Positions 40,836 to 50,147 of a stretch of 64,000 bases of DNA are shown piece by piece; positions within the stretch are counted from its first letter, which is position 1, and every line of letters begins with the position of its first letter. A model generated the notes under the pieces. It saw nothing but the letters and a program-made list of their open reading frames with translations. It ran no database searches and was not told the DNA's origin. Made by a program: the position numbers and the translations under genes. This DNA is from RBG-16-66-20 sp052386675 (GTDB lineage: Bacteria; Pseudomonadota; Gammaproteobacteria; Burkholderiales; SG8-39): contig JBQTJX010000038.1 in the NCBI GenBank assembly GCA_052386675.1, positions 1 through 64,000 on the forward strand, read 5' to 3'.

Positions 40836-41912
40836 CTACTTGTCCCTGGCGCCCGATGTCTTGTGCTTCTGGATCTTCTCCACGATCGCGTCGCCCTCTT
40901 TCATCAGGCCATTGAACGCCTTCACGCGCGCGCGGGCATCGGGTTGCTGCCGCTCCTCGAACGCGCGCACCAGCTCATCCATGGCGCGGTGCCGCGCCGC
41001 AGTGTAGGCCGCCATGTCCTGCTGCAGCAAGTAAAGACTTGACTCTGGCGCGACGCGCTGTGCGGCGAAGCGTTGCCGCGCCGCGTCCCAGCCGGCGGCG
41101 ATGGACGCCGCCTCGGGCCTGAGTTCCTCGCCCTTCGCGCCGGGGGCTTGCGCCTTCGCGATGAGCGTGCGCAGCGACGCCACCAGCCGCTCCTCCTCCT
41201 TCGTAAACGCCTTCAGGTCCTCGCGGAACTGCCGCTCGGCCTCAAAGCCGGCGCGGTTGTTCGGCGTCAGCGACGCCAGGCCCGCAACCGCCAGCGCGCA
41301 GGCCGCGATGCCGGCGGCCATGCGCAGCGGCTCGACGCGGTTGGAGCCCGGCGGGCGGCCAAAGGCAAAGCCCAGCACCGCGCCCGCCGCCAGACCGCCC
41401 AGGTGCGCCGCGTTGTCGATGTTGGTGGACGCCAGGCCATTGACCACGCCGTAGGCGATGAATACCGCCATGCTGGCGGCATGCGCCTTCATCGCGCCCG
41501 GATCGATGCCGTTGCGCCGGTCCAGCATGAAAACCAGGACCGCGCCGAGGACGCCGAACAGCGCACCCGAGGCGCCGACGCTGTTGACCTGCGGGTTCCA
41601 CCACAGGCTCGCCGCGCTGCCCGCGAGGCCGCTCAGCAGGTACAGCGTGAGGAAGCGTCCCCAGCCGAACAACCGCTCGCACAGGCGCCCGACGTCTGCG
41701 AGGGTGACCATGTTCACCGCAAGGTGCACCAGGCCGCCATGCAGGAACGCCGCGCTCAGCAGCCGCCACCACTGGCCGTCCGCGGTATAGGGGCCGAAGT
41801 TGGAGCCCCAGCGTATGAGCATCTGCGGGTCGGCATCCATCACGCCGCCGCCGGCGCCGGCGAAGGCGGCGAAGACGACGACATTCGCGGCGAGCAGCGT
41901 GAGCGCGACCAT
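40836..41912 (-). CDS. Rhomboid intramembrane serine protease with a long C-terminal tail
   Basis: A 358-residue protein. The rhomboid core (about 1-200) has the HGGLVHLAVNM segment (H63, N67), the catalytic GASGALFG with S115 and the partner His in AAHLGGLAAG (H170). Six to seven hydrophobic segments are seen. About 140 extra residues follow (from 218), soluble and rich in Arg/Glu/Ala helices, not part of the usual fold. It cleaves membrane proteins within the bilayer. The gene is 8 bases after the J-like/HtrA-like protease gene, suggesting paired proteolysis. Confidence 0.9.
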   Translation of the reverse strand: MVALTLLAANVVVFAAFAGAGGGVMDADPQMLIRWGSNFGPYTADGQWWRLLSAAFLHGGLVHLAVNMVTLADVGRLCERLFGWGRFLTLYLLSGLAGSAASLWWNPQVNSVGASGALFGVLGAVLVFMLDRRNGIDPGAMKAHAASMAVFIAYGVVNGLASTNIDNAAHLGGLAAGAVLGFAFGRPPGSNRVEPLRMAAGIAACALAVAGLASLTPNNRAGFEAERQFREDLKAFTKEEERLVASLRTLIAKAQAPGAKGEELRPEAASIAAGWDAARQRFAAQRVAPESSLYLLQQDMAAYTAARHRAMDELVRAFEERQQPDARARVKAFNGLMKEGDAIVEKIQKHKTSGARDK

Positions 41913-41920
41913 GGCTAGAT

Positions 41921-43258
41921 TCAGCCCCGCCGATCGCAGGCCACGCGGTTGCCGCCGCCGCCATCCAGCACCATGCGCTCCTCGGTGAGGCTTTCGAGCT
42001 CGAGGCGGAGGACGTCGCCGCCGCCTCCGATCTGGAGCGTCCGGCCGCGCAGCTGGTAACGCCCGCGCCTGGGCGAAGACCCTGAGCGCGTGATCGCGAA
42101 ACCGCCGTCCTCGCCGAATGCCCATTCTCCGCTCTGTCCGGTCGAAGCGCCGAAGCAGGACCAGCGTCCCACGATGGTCGGGCCGGCAGCAGCCTGCGGC
42201 CCGGCCACGGCGCTCGCCGCGCGCGCGGTGCCGTCGCGCGCGCGCATCTCGGCGATCCAATCCGCCGGAACGGCGAAGTTGAGGTTCTGCCCGTAGCGGT
42301 GCTGGAAGGTCATGATGCCCACGAGGCGCCCGGAGGCGTCGAACAGGCCGCCGCCGGAAGATCCAGGAGAAATGGGCGCCGTGGTCTGGATCACCGTGCC
42401 GCCGGGAATGTCGCGCAGCGAGGAGACCAGCCCGTCCGACAGCGACAGTTCCAGCCCCTGCGGTGCGCCGATGGCGAAGACCTTCTGCCCGGTGCGCAGG
42501 TCGGCGACGCTGCCGACGGTCACAGCGGCCGCGTCCAGCCCGGCGACGGAAAGGCGGCACAGGTCGAAGACATCGTCGGCGACCACGAGCGTGGCCGGGT
42601 AGTTGCGCTTGGCCACGCGCACGTTGATCTCGGCACCGCGACGCACGACGTGGCAGTTCGTAATGACCGCCTCGCGGTCAATCACCACGCCGCTGCCGCT
42701 GGCGCCGCTGCCGGCGCCGCGGGCGGTGACCAGTGCGACGCTGCCGGAGAGCCGGGCAAACAGTTCCTCTGGGCTCATGACGGGACTCGCGGACACAGGC
42801 GCGGATTGTGCAATGGCGGCCTGCGGGGCGGCGGGCCGCTCCGGCACCGGGGCTCCCGGCGTCTGCTTCAGCTGGATGACTTCACGGGACACGATTCCGC
42901 CAGACCCCGTAGTTGGCGTGCGCGCCTGCCACAGCCAGAAGCCGGCCGCGACCGCAATGCCAAGGACCACGACCATGATGAGCGGGGTCCGCGACGATGC
43001 CTTCTCCTCCGTCTCCTCCCGCCGGCGCCTTCCGGTGCCGTCGGAGGCGAGCGCACGGGCGGCGGAGGCGACCAGCGATGCGTCATAGGCGGCGCGCTGC
43101 GCTGGATCGGAAAGGATGCGCTGCGCCTCGCGCGCCAGTGCCAGGGACGCCTGGTCCGGGTTGCCCGCGGAAATCCCCTGCCATGCCGCGGCGACCTCCT
43201 CCGCCGACGCCTTGCGGCCGACGCCGAGGACTTCGTAGAGGGTGCGCTTCAGCGCCAT
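41921..43258 (-). CDS. Membrane-anchored trypsin-like protease with degenerate J domain
   Basis: A 445-residue protein. Residues 1-62 look like a J domain (LYEVLGVGRKASAEEV ... AQRILSDPAQRAAYD) in which the HPD motif is NPD (33-35), so Hsp70 stimulation is doubtful. A membrane helix follows at 93-110. The HtrA-like trypsin domain has H203 (NCHVV), D232 and S301 (GSSGGG). The last 100 residues form a small beta-rich domain (GRWSCFGA, GRYQLRGRTLQI). The start at 43258 is chosen because the homology begins there. It probably cleaves envelope proteins. Confidence 0.9.
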   Translation of the reverse strand: MALKRTLYEVLGVGRKASAEEVAAAWQGISAGNPDQASLALAREAQRILSDPAQRAAYDASLVASAARALASDGTGRRRREETEEKASSRTPLIMVVVLGIAVAAGFWLWQARTPTTGSGGIVSREVIQLKQTPGAPVPERPAAPQAAIAQSAPVSASPVMSPEELFARLSGSVALVTARGAGSGASGSGVVIDREAVITNCHVVRRGAEINVRVAKRNYPATLVVADDVFDLCRLSVAGLDAAAVTVGSVADLRTGQKVFAIGAPQGLELSLSDGLVSSLRDIPGGTVIQTTAPISPGSSGGGLFDASGRLVGIMTFQHRYGQNLNFAVPADWIAEMRARDGTARAASAVAGPQAAAGPTIVGRWSCFGASTGQSGEWAFGEDGGFAITRSGSSPRRGRYQLRGRTLQIGGGGDVLRLELESLTEERMVLDGGGGNRVACDRRG

Positions 43259-43271
43259 GCCAATGCCTGCC

Positions 43272-43814
43272 TCAGGCCCCGAACCGTTCCACCCACAGCA
43301 GCGCCGCGACGGTCTTGGCGTCGGTGATGCGGCCATCGCCCACCATGGCGAGCGCCTCGGCCATGGGGAGCGCGAAGCACTCCAGGAACTCCCCCGGGTC
43401 GAGCTTCTGCGCCCGCTTCTCCAGGCCGCGGGCGGAGAAGATCTCGATGCCCTCGTCGGTATAGGCGACCGCGGTATGGATCACGCCCAGCCGCCTCCAG
43501 TGCGCCGCGACATAGCCGGTCTCCTCCTCCAGCTCTCGCTTCGCCGTCTCCAGGCGCGCCTCGCCCGGATCCACCTTGCCCGCGGGCAGCTCGATGAAGT
43601 CGCGCCCGTGCGGGTAGCGGAACTGGCGCTCGAGCAGCACGCGGCCATCGTCGAACAGCGGCACGATCATGACCGCGCCCGGATGGCGGATGAACTCGCG
43701 CACGCCGGTGCCGCCGTCGGGCAGGCGCACGACATGGCGCTGGACATGCAGGAGCTTGCCGGACCAGACCTCTTCGCCGGAGACCCGGGCCTCGGTGAAG
43801 TCCTCGGCTGCCAC
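43272..43814 (-). CDS. Nudix hydrolase, ADP-ribose pyrophosphatase-like
   Basis: A 180-residue cytoplasmic enzyme. The Nudix box reads GKVDPGEARLETAKRELEEETG, with all consensus positions (G, E, REL, EE, G) present. The upstream REFIRHPGAVMIVPLFDDGRVLLERQFRYP is split here to the key elements REFIRHPGAV and RVLLERQFRYP, which are typical of NudF-like enzymes that split ADP-ribose into AMP and ribose 5-phosphate. It follows nuoN by 10 bases and is followed by the J-like protease by 13, so it is at the downstream end of the nuo transcript. Confidence 0.92.
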   Translation of the reverse strand: MAAEDFTEARVSGEEVWSGKLLHVQRHVVRLPDGGTGVREFIRHPGAVMIVPLFDDGRVLLERQFRYPHGRDFIELPAGKVDPGEARLETAKRELEEETGYVAAHWRRLGVIHTAVAYTDEGIEIFSARGLEKRAQKLDPGEFLECFALPMAEALAMVGDGRITDAKTVAALLWVERFGA

Positions 43815-43824
43815 GCGCGGGCCG

Positions 43825-45303
43825 CTACAGGCTCTTGATGGCGATGAAGCAGAGGGTCATGAGCGGCTGCGGCAGGATCCCCGCCAGCAACAGCGCCATG
43901 CCATTTGCGGACAGCAGGACGCGGAACCCGGTTTCGCCTGTCACCGGCGCCATGTCCTTCGGTTCATCGAAATACATCAGCTTGACGATGCGCAGGTAGA
44001 AGAACGCGCCGATCAGGGAGAAGATCACCGCCACCACCGCGAGCCAGACCTGGCCCGCGTTCACCACCGCCGAGAGGACCGACAGCTTGGCATAGAAGCC
44101 CGCCGTCGGCGGCACGCCCGCGAGCGAGAACATCAGCACCAGCATGATGAACGCGGTCCAGGGGCTGCGGCGGCTTAGGCCCTTGAGGTCCTCCAGCTTC
44201 TCGCACTCGAAGCCCCGGGAGGACAGCAGCAGCAGCATGCCGAAGGAACCAAGCGTCATCGCCACGTAGACGAGGACGTAGAACATGGACGCCGCATAGG
44301 CGTCCGCCGCATTCAGCCAGTTGCCTCCCACCACGCCCGAGAGCAGGCCCAGCAGCATGAAGCCCATGTGCGCGATGGTCGAGTACGCCAGCATGCGCTT
44401 GAGGTTGCTCTGCGCGATCGCCGCCAGGTTGCCGATGGCCATGGACAGCACCGCCAGGATCGCGAGCATCTGCTGCCAGTCCGCGGCCAGGTCGAGCAGG
44501 CCGTTCACCAGCAGCCGGACCGCCATCGCGAATGCCGCCAGCTTGGGCGCCGAGCCAATGACCAGGGTCACCGCGGTGGGCGCGCCCTGGTAGACGTCCG
44601 GGATCCACATGTGGAACGGCACGACGCCCAGCTTGAAGGCGAGGCCTGAAACCAGGAACACCAGCCCGAACACCAGGAAGGTGTGCTGCGTGGAATCCCT
44701 GGATAGCACGGACACCTGCTTCGCCACCTCGGTCAGCGTGAGTGTGCCGGTGGCGCCATAGATCATGGACATGCCGTAGAGCAGCAGGCCCGAGGCGAGC
44801 GCGCCCAGCACGAAATACTTCATCGCCGCCTCTACCGATTGCGCCGAATCGCGGTTGAGCGCCACCATGGCGTACAGGCACAGCGACAGCAGTTCCAGCC
44901 CCAGGTACAGGCTGAGGAAGCTGTTGGCGCTCATCATCACCATCATTCCCAGCAGCGAGAACAGCAGCAGGACCAGGAACTCTCCCTTGAGCAGGCCGCG
45001 GTCGAGCAGGTACTGGCGCGAGTACACCAGCGTCGCGCCGACCGAGACGTAGGCGGCAAGCTTGAGCACCTGCGACAGCACGTCGGCGACGAACAGGCCG
45101 TGGAAGCTGTAGACCAGCTTGCCGCCCGTGCCCCAGAGCACGAACGCGGTGGCGGCGGCGCAGGCGAGCAGCACGCACTGGGCCAGGATGAAGCTCGTGG
45201 CGCGACGCTCGTCCTTGATGAACAGGTCCACGATCATGAGCGCGCAGGTGCCGACCAGCAGCACGATCTCGGGCAGCGCGGGCAGGAAATCGTTCCCGTT
45301 CAT
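43825..45303 (-). CDS. nuoN: NADH-quinone oxidoreductase subunit N
   Basis: A 492-residue proton-pumping membrane subunit of complex I with about 14 helices, homologous to antiporter subunits. The central helices contain AMKYFVLGALASGLLLYG with the conserved Lys and Glu positions of the proton path, and HMWIPDVYQGAPT is the family signature. It is the last nuo gene, starting 1 base after the TGA of nuoM, and its TAG is 10 bases before the Nudix gene. Confidence 0.97.
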   Translation of the reverse strand: MNGNDFLPALPEIVLLVGTCALMIVDLFIKDERRATSFILAQCVLLACAAATAFVLWGTGGKLVYSFHGLFVADVLSQVLKLAAYVSVGATLVYSRQYLLDRGLLKGEFLVLLLFSLLGMMVMMSANSFLSLYLGLELLSLCLYAMVALNRDSAQSVEAAMKYFVLGALASGLLLYGMSMIYGATGTLTLTEVAKQVSVLSRDSTQHTFLVFGLVFLVSGLAFKLGVVPFHMWIPDVYQGAPTAVTLVIGSAPKLAAFAMAVRLLVNGLLDLAADWQQMLAILAVLSMAIGNLAAIAQSNLKRMLAYSTIAHMGFMLLGLLSGVVGGNWLNAADAYAASMFYVLVYVAMTLGSFGMLLLLSSRGFECEKLEDLKGLSRRSPWTAFIMLVLMFSLAGVPPTAGFYAKLSVLSAVVNAGQVWLAVVAVIFSLIGAFFYLRIVKLMYFDEPKDMAPVTGETGFRVLLSANGMALLLAGILPQPLMTLCFIAIKSL

Positions 45304-45304
45304 C

Positions 45305-46777
45305 TCAGAGCTTCGGCAGCGCGACGTGGCGCAGCAGTTCGTTGACCGAGGCGTGCATCACCTCGGTAAAGGGCAGCGGCCAGATGCCCATGGCCAGCAC
45401 CGCGAAGGCGAGCAGGCCCAGCACCAGGGTCTCGCGCCCGTTCAGGTCCTTGAGCTGCGCCACATGGTCGTTGGCCACGGCGCCGAAAATCACGCGCTTG
45501 TACATCCACAGCGTGTAGGCGGCGCCGAAGATGAGCGTCGTGGCGGCGGCGAAAGCGATCCAGAAGTTCGCCTTCATCGCCCCCATGATCACCATGAATT
45601 CGCCGACGAAACCGCTGGTGGCCGGCAGGCCGCAGTTGGCCATGGCGAACAGCATCATCAGGGCGGCGAATTTCGGCATGGTATTCACCACACCGCCGTA
45701 GTCGGCGATGTTGCGGCTGTGCATGCGGTCGTACATGACCCCTACGCAGAGGAACATCGCCGCCGAGATGAAGCCGTGCGAGATCATCTGCACCAGCGCC
45801 CCTTCCACGCCGTAGGCGTTGAAGAGGAAGAAGCCCAGGGTCACGAAGCCCATGTGCGATATGGAGGAGTACGCGATCAGGCGCTTCATGTCGGTCTGCA
45901 CCAGTGCCACCAGGCCGATGTAGACCACCGCAATGAGCGACAGCGCGATCATCAGCCAGGCCAGTTCGCGCGAGGCGTCGGGCAGGATCGGCAGCGTGAA
46001 GCGCACGAAGCCGTAGGCGCCCAGCTTCAGCATGATCGCAGCCAGCACAACCGAACCCCCGGTGGGCGCCTCGGTATGGGCGTCGGGCAGCCAGGTGTGC
46101 ACCGGCCACATCGGCACCTTCACCGCAAAGGCGAACAGCAGGCCGAAGAACAGCAGGATCTGCGAGCCCAGGGGCAGCGGCAGCTTCCACCAGTCCATGA
46201 TGGCGAAACTGCCGCCGGATTTGTTGTACAGGTAAAGCAGCGCCACCAGCATCAGCAGCGAGCCGAACAGGGTGTAGAGGAAGAACTTGAGTGCGGCATA
46301 GACCCGGTTCGGGCCACCCCAGATGCCGATGATGACGAACATCGGGATCAGCGTGGCCTCGAAAAAGACGTAGAACAGCAGCCCGTCAAGGGCCGAGAAC
46401 ACCCCGTTCAGCAGGCCCGACATGATGAGGAAGGCCGCCATGTACTGCGCGACGCGGTTCTCGATCACGGTCCAGCCGGCGATCACCACCAGCACGGTGA
46501 TGAATGCGTTCAGCAGCAGGAACAGCACCGAGATGCCGTCCACGCCGAGGTGATAGTGGACGTTGAACTGCGGGATCCAGGACACCCGCTCGACGAACTG
46601 CATCCCCGGCTGTGCGAGGTCGAATCCGGCATAGAGCGGAATCGTGACCAGGAAACCGAACATCGCGCCGACCAGCGCGATCGCGCGCTGCAGCGGGGCG
46701 TTCCTGTCGCCTCCCGTGGCAAGCACCAGCATGCCGGCGAGGACCGGCACCCAGATGGCGAGCGTAAGCAGCTTCAT
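45305..46777 (-). CDS. nuoM: NADH-quinone oxidoreductase subunit M
   Basis: A 490-residue proton-pumping antiporter-like subunit of complex I with about 14 helices. The signature PVHTWLPDAHTEAPTGGSVVLA is split to HTWLPDAHTEAPT, followed by KLGAYGFVRF; the conserved Glu of helix 5 and Lys of helix 7 are in place. The start at 46777 (MKLLTLAI) gives the normal length. The gene lies between nuoL and nuoN without room for a promoter. Confidence 0.97.
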   Translation of the reverse strand: MKLLTLAIWVPVLAGMLVLATGGDRNAPLQRAIALVGAMFGFLVTIPLYAGFDLAQPGMQFVERVSWIPQFNVHYHLGVDGISVLFLLLNAFITVLVVIAGWTVIENRVAQYMAAFLIMSGLLNGVFSALDGLLFYVFFEATLIPMFVIIGIWGGPNRVYAALKFFLYTLFGSLLMLVALLYLYNKSGGSFAIMDWWKLPLPLGSQILLFFGLLFAFAVKVPMWPVHTWLPDAHTEAPTGGSVVLAAIMLKLGAYGFVRFTLPILPDASRELAWLMIALSLIAVVYIGLVALVQTDMKRLIAYSSISHMGFVTLGFFLFNAYGVEGALVQMISHGFISAAMFLCVGVMYDRMHSRNIADYGGVVNTMPKFAALMMLFAMANCGLPATSGFVGEFMVIMGAMKANFWIAFAAATTLIFGAAYTLWMYKRVIFGAVANDHVAQLKDLNGRETLVLGLLAFAVLAMGIWPLPFTEVMHASVNELLRHVALPKL

Positions 46778-46790
46778 GACGCGATGCCCA

Positions 46791-48719
46791 TCAGCCAAAC
46801 ACCCGGTACTTGACCAGCGCGTACATGGCGCAGACGCCAAAAATCATCATGAAGGCATACCAGTAGACAAGGCCGCTCTGCAGAAGGCGCACCACCCCGG
46901 CGAACCAGCCCACCAGGCGTGCCGAGCCGTTCACCATGACGCCATCGATGGCGCGCTGGTCGCCGCCCTTCCAGAAACCGGCGCCGACGGCGCGGGCGCC
47001 GGCGGCGAACACGATGGAATAAAGTTCGTCGAAGCCGTACTTGCGCTCCACCAGCGCGTACAGCGGCCCGAAGCCCTGCGCGATGCGCCTGGGCAGGTCT
47101 GTGCGGACGCGGTACAGGTACCAGGCGGTGGCGATGCCGGCGAGCGCCAGCCAGAACGGCGCCGCGCTCATGCCATGGAGAATGAATCCCCACAGGCCGT
47201 GGTAGTCCGCGGCGAGCTTCGCCACGTTGCCGTGCTCCGGTCGCACCACGATGCTGGCGCCGAAGTAGTCGCCGAACACCACGCTGCCGATCCACCAGCC
47301 AGCCGCCACCGATGGGATGGCAAGCAGCACGAGCGGGATGGTCACCACCGCCGGGGACTCGTGCGGGGGATGCTTCGGGTCGAATCGGGGCTCGCCATGG
47401 AAGGCCATGAACACCATGCGGAAGGTGTAGGCCGCGGTGACGAACACGCAGGCCAGCACGCAGGCGTAGGCGAAGGTCGCCCCTGGCGTGGTGGAGAGCT
47501 TGATGGACTCGATGATGGCGTCCTTGGAGAAGAACCCGGCGAAGGGCGGGATCCCTGCCGAGGCGATGGCGCCGATCAGCAGCGTCCAGTAGGTCCAGGG
47601 CATGTGGCGTTTCAGCCCGCCCATGCGCCGCATGTCCTGCTCGTGGTGCATGGCGATGATCACCGAGCCCGCGGCGAGGAACAGCACCGCCTTGAAGAAG
47701 GCGTGGGTCATGAGGTGGAACATCGCGGCTGAATAGGCCGAGGCACCCAGCGCGGCGGTCATGTATCCGAGCTGCGACAGGGTCGAATAGGCCACTACGC
47801 GCTTGATGTCGAACTGGGTCAGCGCCACCAGGCCCATGGAGAGGGCAGTGACGGCGCCGATCACCATCACCGTGGACAGCGCCGCCTGCGACAGCTCGAA
47901 CAGGGGCGACATGCGGGCCACCATGAAGATGCCGGCGGTGACCATGGTCGCGGCATGGATCAGCGCCGAGATGGGCGTAGGGCCCTCCATGGAATCCGGC
48001 AGCCAGACATGCAGCGGGAACTGCGCGCTCTTGCCCATGGCGCCGATGAACAGCAGCAGGCAGATGAGCGTGATGGGCAGGCCGCCGCCCGCGGCCAGCG
48101 CCGGCGCCTGGTCGAAGGTCGGGGCGTAGGACAGCGTGCCGAAGTGCGCCAGCACCAGGCCGATGCCCAGCAGGAAGCCGAAGTCGCCCACCCGGTTCAC
48201 CAGGAAGGCCTTGAGGTTCGCGTAGATCGCCGTGGGCCGGGTGTACCAGAAGCCGATCAGCAGGTAGGACACCAGGCCCACCGCCTCCCAGCCGAAGAAC
48301 AGCTGCAGGTAGTTGTTCGCCATCACCAGCATCAGCATGGAAAAGGTGAACAGCGAAATGTAGGAGAAGAAGCGCTGGTAGCCAGGGTCCCCCGCCATGT
48401 AGCCGATGGTGTAGATGTGCACCATCAGCGAGACGAAGGTGACCACGATCATCATCAGCGCGCTCAGGCGGTCGATCAGGAATCCGATCTCCAGCCGGGT
48501 CTCGCCGCTGGTGAGCCAGGTGTAGACGCTGCCGTTGAAGGTGTTGCCGGCCAGCACGTCGGCGAAGATGACGCAGGAGGCGACCAGCGACACCAGCACC
48601 GACAGGATGGTGACCCAGTGCGCCCCGGAGCGGCCGATGGCGCGGCCGAACAGGCCGGCGACGATGGCGCCGGCGAGCGGCGCGAGCGGCACCAGCAGGT
48701 AGAGGGTCTTCATGGTCAT
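46791..48719 (-). CDS. nuoL: NADH-quinone oxidoreductase subunit L
   Basis: A 642-residue complex I subunit with about 16 helices, including the lateral piston-like helix near the C-terminus. It contains the signature HVWLPDSMEGPTPISALIHAATMV (split as HVWLPDSMEGPT and SALIHAATMV) and the conserved KAVLFLAAGSVI. The start could be either ATG at 48719 or the one at 48713 two codons later (MKTLYLL). The TAG of nuoK is followed by six bases and this ATG. Confidence 0.97.
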   Translation of the reverse strand: MTMKTLYLLVPLAPLAGAIVAGLFGRAIGRSGAHWVTILSVLVSLVASCVIFADVLAGNTFNGSVYTWLTSGETRLEIGFLIDRLSALMMIVVTFVSLMVHIYTIGYMAGDPGYQRFFSYISLFTFSMLMLVMANNYLQLFFGWEAVGLVSYLLIGFWYTRPTAIYANLKAFLVNRVGDFGFLLGIGLVLAHFGTLSYAPTFDQAPALAAGGGLPITLICLLLFIGAMGKSAQFPLHVWLPDSMEGPTPISALIHAATMVTAGIFMVARMSPLFELSQAALSTVMVIGAVTALSMGLVALTQFDIKRVVAYSTLSQLGYMTAALGASAYSAAMFHLMTHAFFKAVLFLAAGSVIIAMHHEQDMRRMGGLKRHMPWTYWTLLIGAIASAGIPPFAGFFSKDAIIESIKLSTTPGATFAYACVLACVFVTAAYTFRMVFMAFHGEPRFDPKHPPHESPAVVTIPLVLLAIPSVAAGWWIGSVVFGDYFGASIVVRPEHGNVAKLAADYHGLWGFILHGMSAAPFWLALAGIATAWYLYRVRTDLPRRIAQGFGPLYALVERKYGFDELYSIVFAAGARAVGAGFWKGGDQRAIDGVMVNGSARLVGWFAGVVRLLQSGLVYWYAFMMIFGVCAMYALVKYRVFG

Positions 48720-48725
48720 CGCGCC

Positions 48726-49043
48726 CTAGCCCTTCAGCGAGTCGAGGTCGTCGACGTTGATGGTAGAGAGCGCGCGGAACAGGACCACCAGGATCGCCAG
48801 GCCGATGGCCGACTCGGCGGCAGCCACGGTGAGGATGAAGAACACCATGATCTGCCCCGCGGCATCGCCCAGGAAGTGCGAGAAGGCGATGAAGTTCAGG
48901 TTCACCGCGAGCAGCATCAGCTCGATGGCCATCAGCAAGATGATGACGTTCTTCCGGTTGAGGAAGATGCCGACCACCGCGATCGCGAACAGCAGCGCGC
49001 CAAGCACCAGGTAATGCGACAGGGAGGGCGGCGCGGCGAGCAT
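48726..49043 (-). CDS. nuoK: NADH-quinone oxidoreductase subunit K
   Basis: A 105-residue membrane subunit of complex I with three helices and the two conserved Glu residues in IELMLLAVNLNF and AAAESAIGLAI that belong to the proton path. The ATG overlaps the TGA of nuoJ by one base (TGATG). It is four residues longer at the N-terminus than the usual 101. Confidence 0.96.
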   Translation of the reverse strand: MLAAPPSLSHYLVLGALLFAIAVVGIFLNRKNVIILLMAIELMLLAVNLNFIAFSHFLGDAAGQIMVFFILTVAAAESAIGLAILVVLFRALSTINVDDLDSLKG

Positions 49044-49645
49044 CAACCGTCCTTCTCGGCGGGCATGCTGACCAGCCGGACGCGGTCCTTGCGCCGCGCC
49101 CTCACCTGCTGCGACGGATCCTGCGAGCGCGAGTCCTTGCGCCGGCGCAGCGTCAGCGCAATGGCGGCCACGATCGCCACCAGCAGGATCACCGCCGCCA
49201 ACTCGAAGGCGTAGGCGTACTGCGTGTAGAGGAGGCGCCCGAGTTCCTTGGTGTTGCTGTAGCCCGGCGCCGGCACCTTCGGCGCGCCGGTCACGCCCTG
49301 CCAGCGGCCGTACAGCACCACGGCCATCTCGAAGGCCATCAGGATCCCGACCGCGAGCCCCAGCGGCAGGTACTGCCAGAAGCCCTCGCGCAAACGCTCC
49401 AGGTTGACGTCCAGCATCATCACCACGAACAGGAACAGGACCATCACGGCGCCGACGTAGACCAGCACCAGGGTGATGGCGAGGAACTCGGCGCGCAGCA
49501 GCAGCCAGATCGCCGAGGCGGTGAAGAAGGCGAGCACCAGGTACAGGGCGGCATGGACGGGATTGCGCGCCGTGATCACGCGCAGCGCCGATCCCAGCAG
49601 GATCGCGGCGAAGGCGTAGAAGATCACGGTCTCGAAATTGACCAT
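49043..49645 (-). CDS. nuoJ: NADH-quinone oxidoreductase subunit J
   Basis: A 200-residue membrane subunit of complex I with five helices. NPVHAALYLVLAFFTASAIWLLLRAEFL and LVYVGAVMVLFLFVVMML, here given by LVYVGAVMVLFLF, are the typical third-helix region with the pi-bulge used in coupling. The tail after residue 165 is basic and extended. It starts six bases after the TAG of nuoI. Confidence 0.96.
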   Translation of the reverse strand: MVNFETVIFYAFAAILLGSALRVITARNPVHAALYLVLAFFTASAIWLLLRAEFLAITLVLVYVGAVMVLFLFVVMMLDVNLERLREGFWQYLPLGLAVGILMAFEMAVVLYGRWQGVTGAPKVPAPGYSNTKELGRLLYTQYAYAFELAAVILLVAIVAAIALTLRRRKDSRSQDPSQQVRARRKDRVRLVSMPAEKDG

Positions 49646-49651
49646 CGCCGG

Positions 49652-50140
49652 CTACCGGTAGCGCGCGTCGGCCGCGCGGTCCGCGGCGATCTGTTCTTCG
49701 TAGCGGTCGCCCACCGCCAGCAGCATTGGCTTGGTGTAGTACAGGTCGCCGCGCTTCTCGCCGTGGTACTCGATGATGCGGGTCTCCACGATCGCGTCCA
49801 CCGGGCAGGCTTCCTCGCAGAAGCCACAGAAGATGCACTTGGTGAGGTCGATGTCGTAGCGCGTGGTGCGCCGGGTGTTGTCGGCGCGGGCCTCGGACTC
49901 GATGTGGATCGCGAGCGCCGGGCAGACCGCCTCGCACAGCTTGCAGGCGATGCAGCGCTCCTCGCCGTTGGGATAGCGGCGCAGCGCGTGCAGGCCGCGG
50001 AAACGCGGGCTCATCGGCGTCTTCTCTTCCGGGAACTGCACCGTGATCTTGCGCGCGAACAGGTGCCGGCCGGTCAGGGCCATCCCGCGGAACAGCTCCA
50101 GCAGCAGGAAGGAACGCAAGAACTCGGCAAGCCGGGTCAT
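49652..50140 (-). CDS. nuoI: NADH-quinone oxidoreductase subunit I (2 x 4Fe-4S)
   Basis: A 162-residue peripheral subunit of complex I carrying the N6a and N6b clusters. The two 8Fe motifs CIACKLCEAVCP and CIFCGFCEEACP are intact, each with the fourth Cys of the other motif. It passes electrons between NuoG and NuoB. The gene is 7 bases downstream of nuoH (50148 stop, 50140 start). Confidence 0.98.
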   Translation of the reverse strand: MTRLAEFLRSFLLLELFRGMALTGRHLFARKITVQFPEEKTPMSPRFRGLHALRRYPNGEERCIACKLCEAVCPALAIHIESEARADNTRRTTRYDIDLTKCIFCGFCEEACPVDAIVETRIIEYHGEKRGDLYYTKPMLLAVGDRYEEQIAADRAADARYR

Positions 50141-50147
50141 GGCAGCC

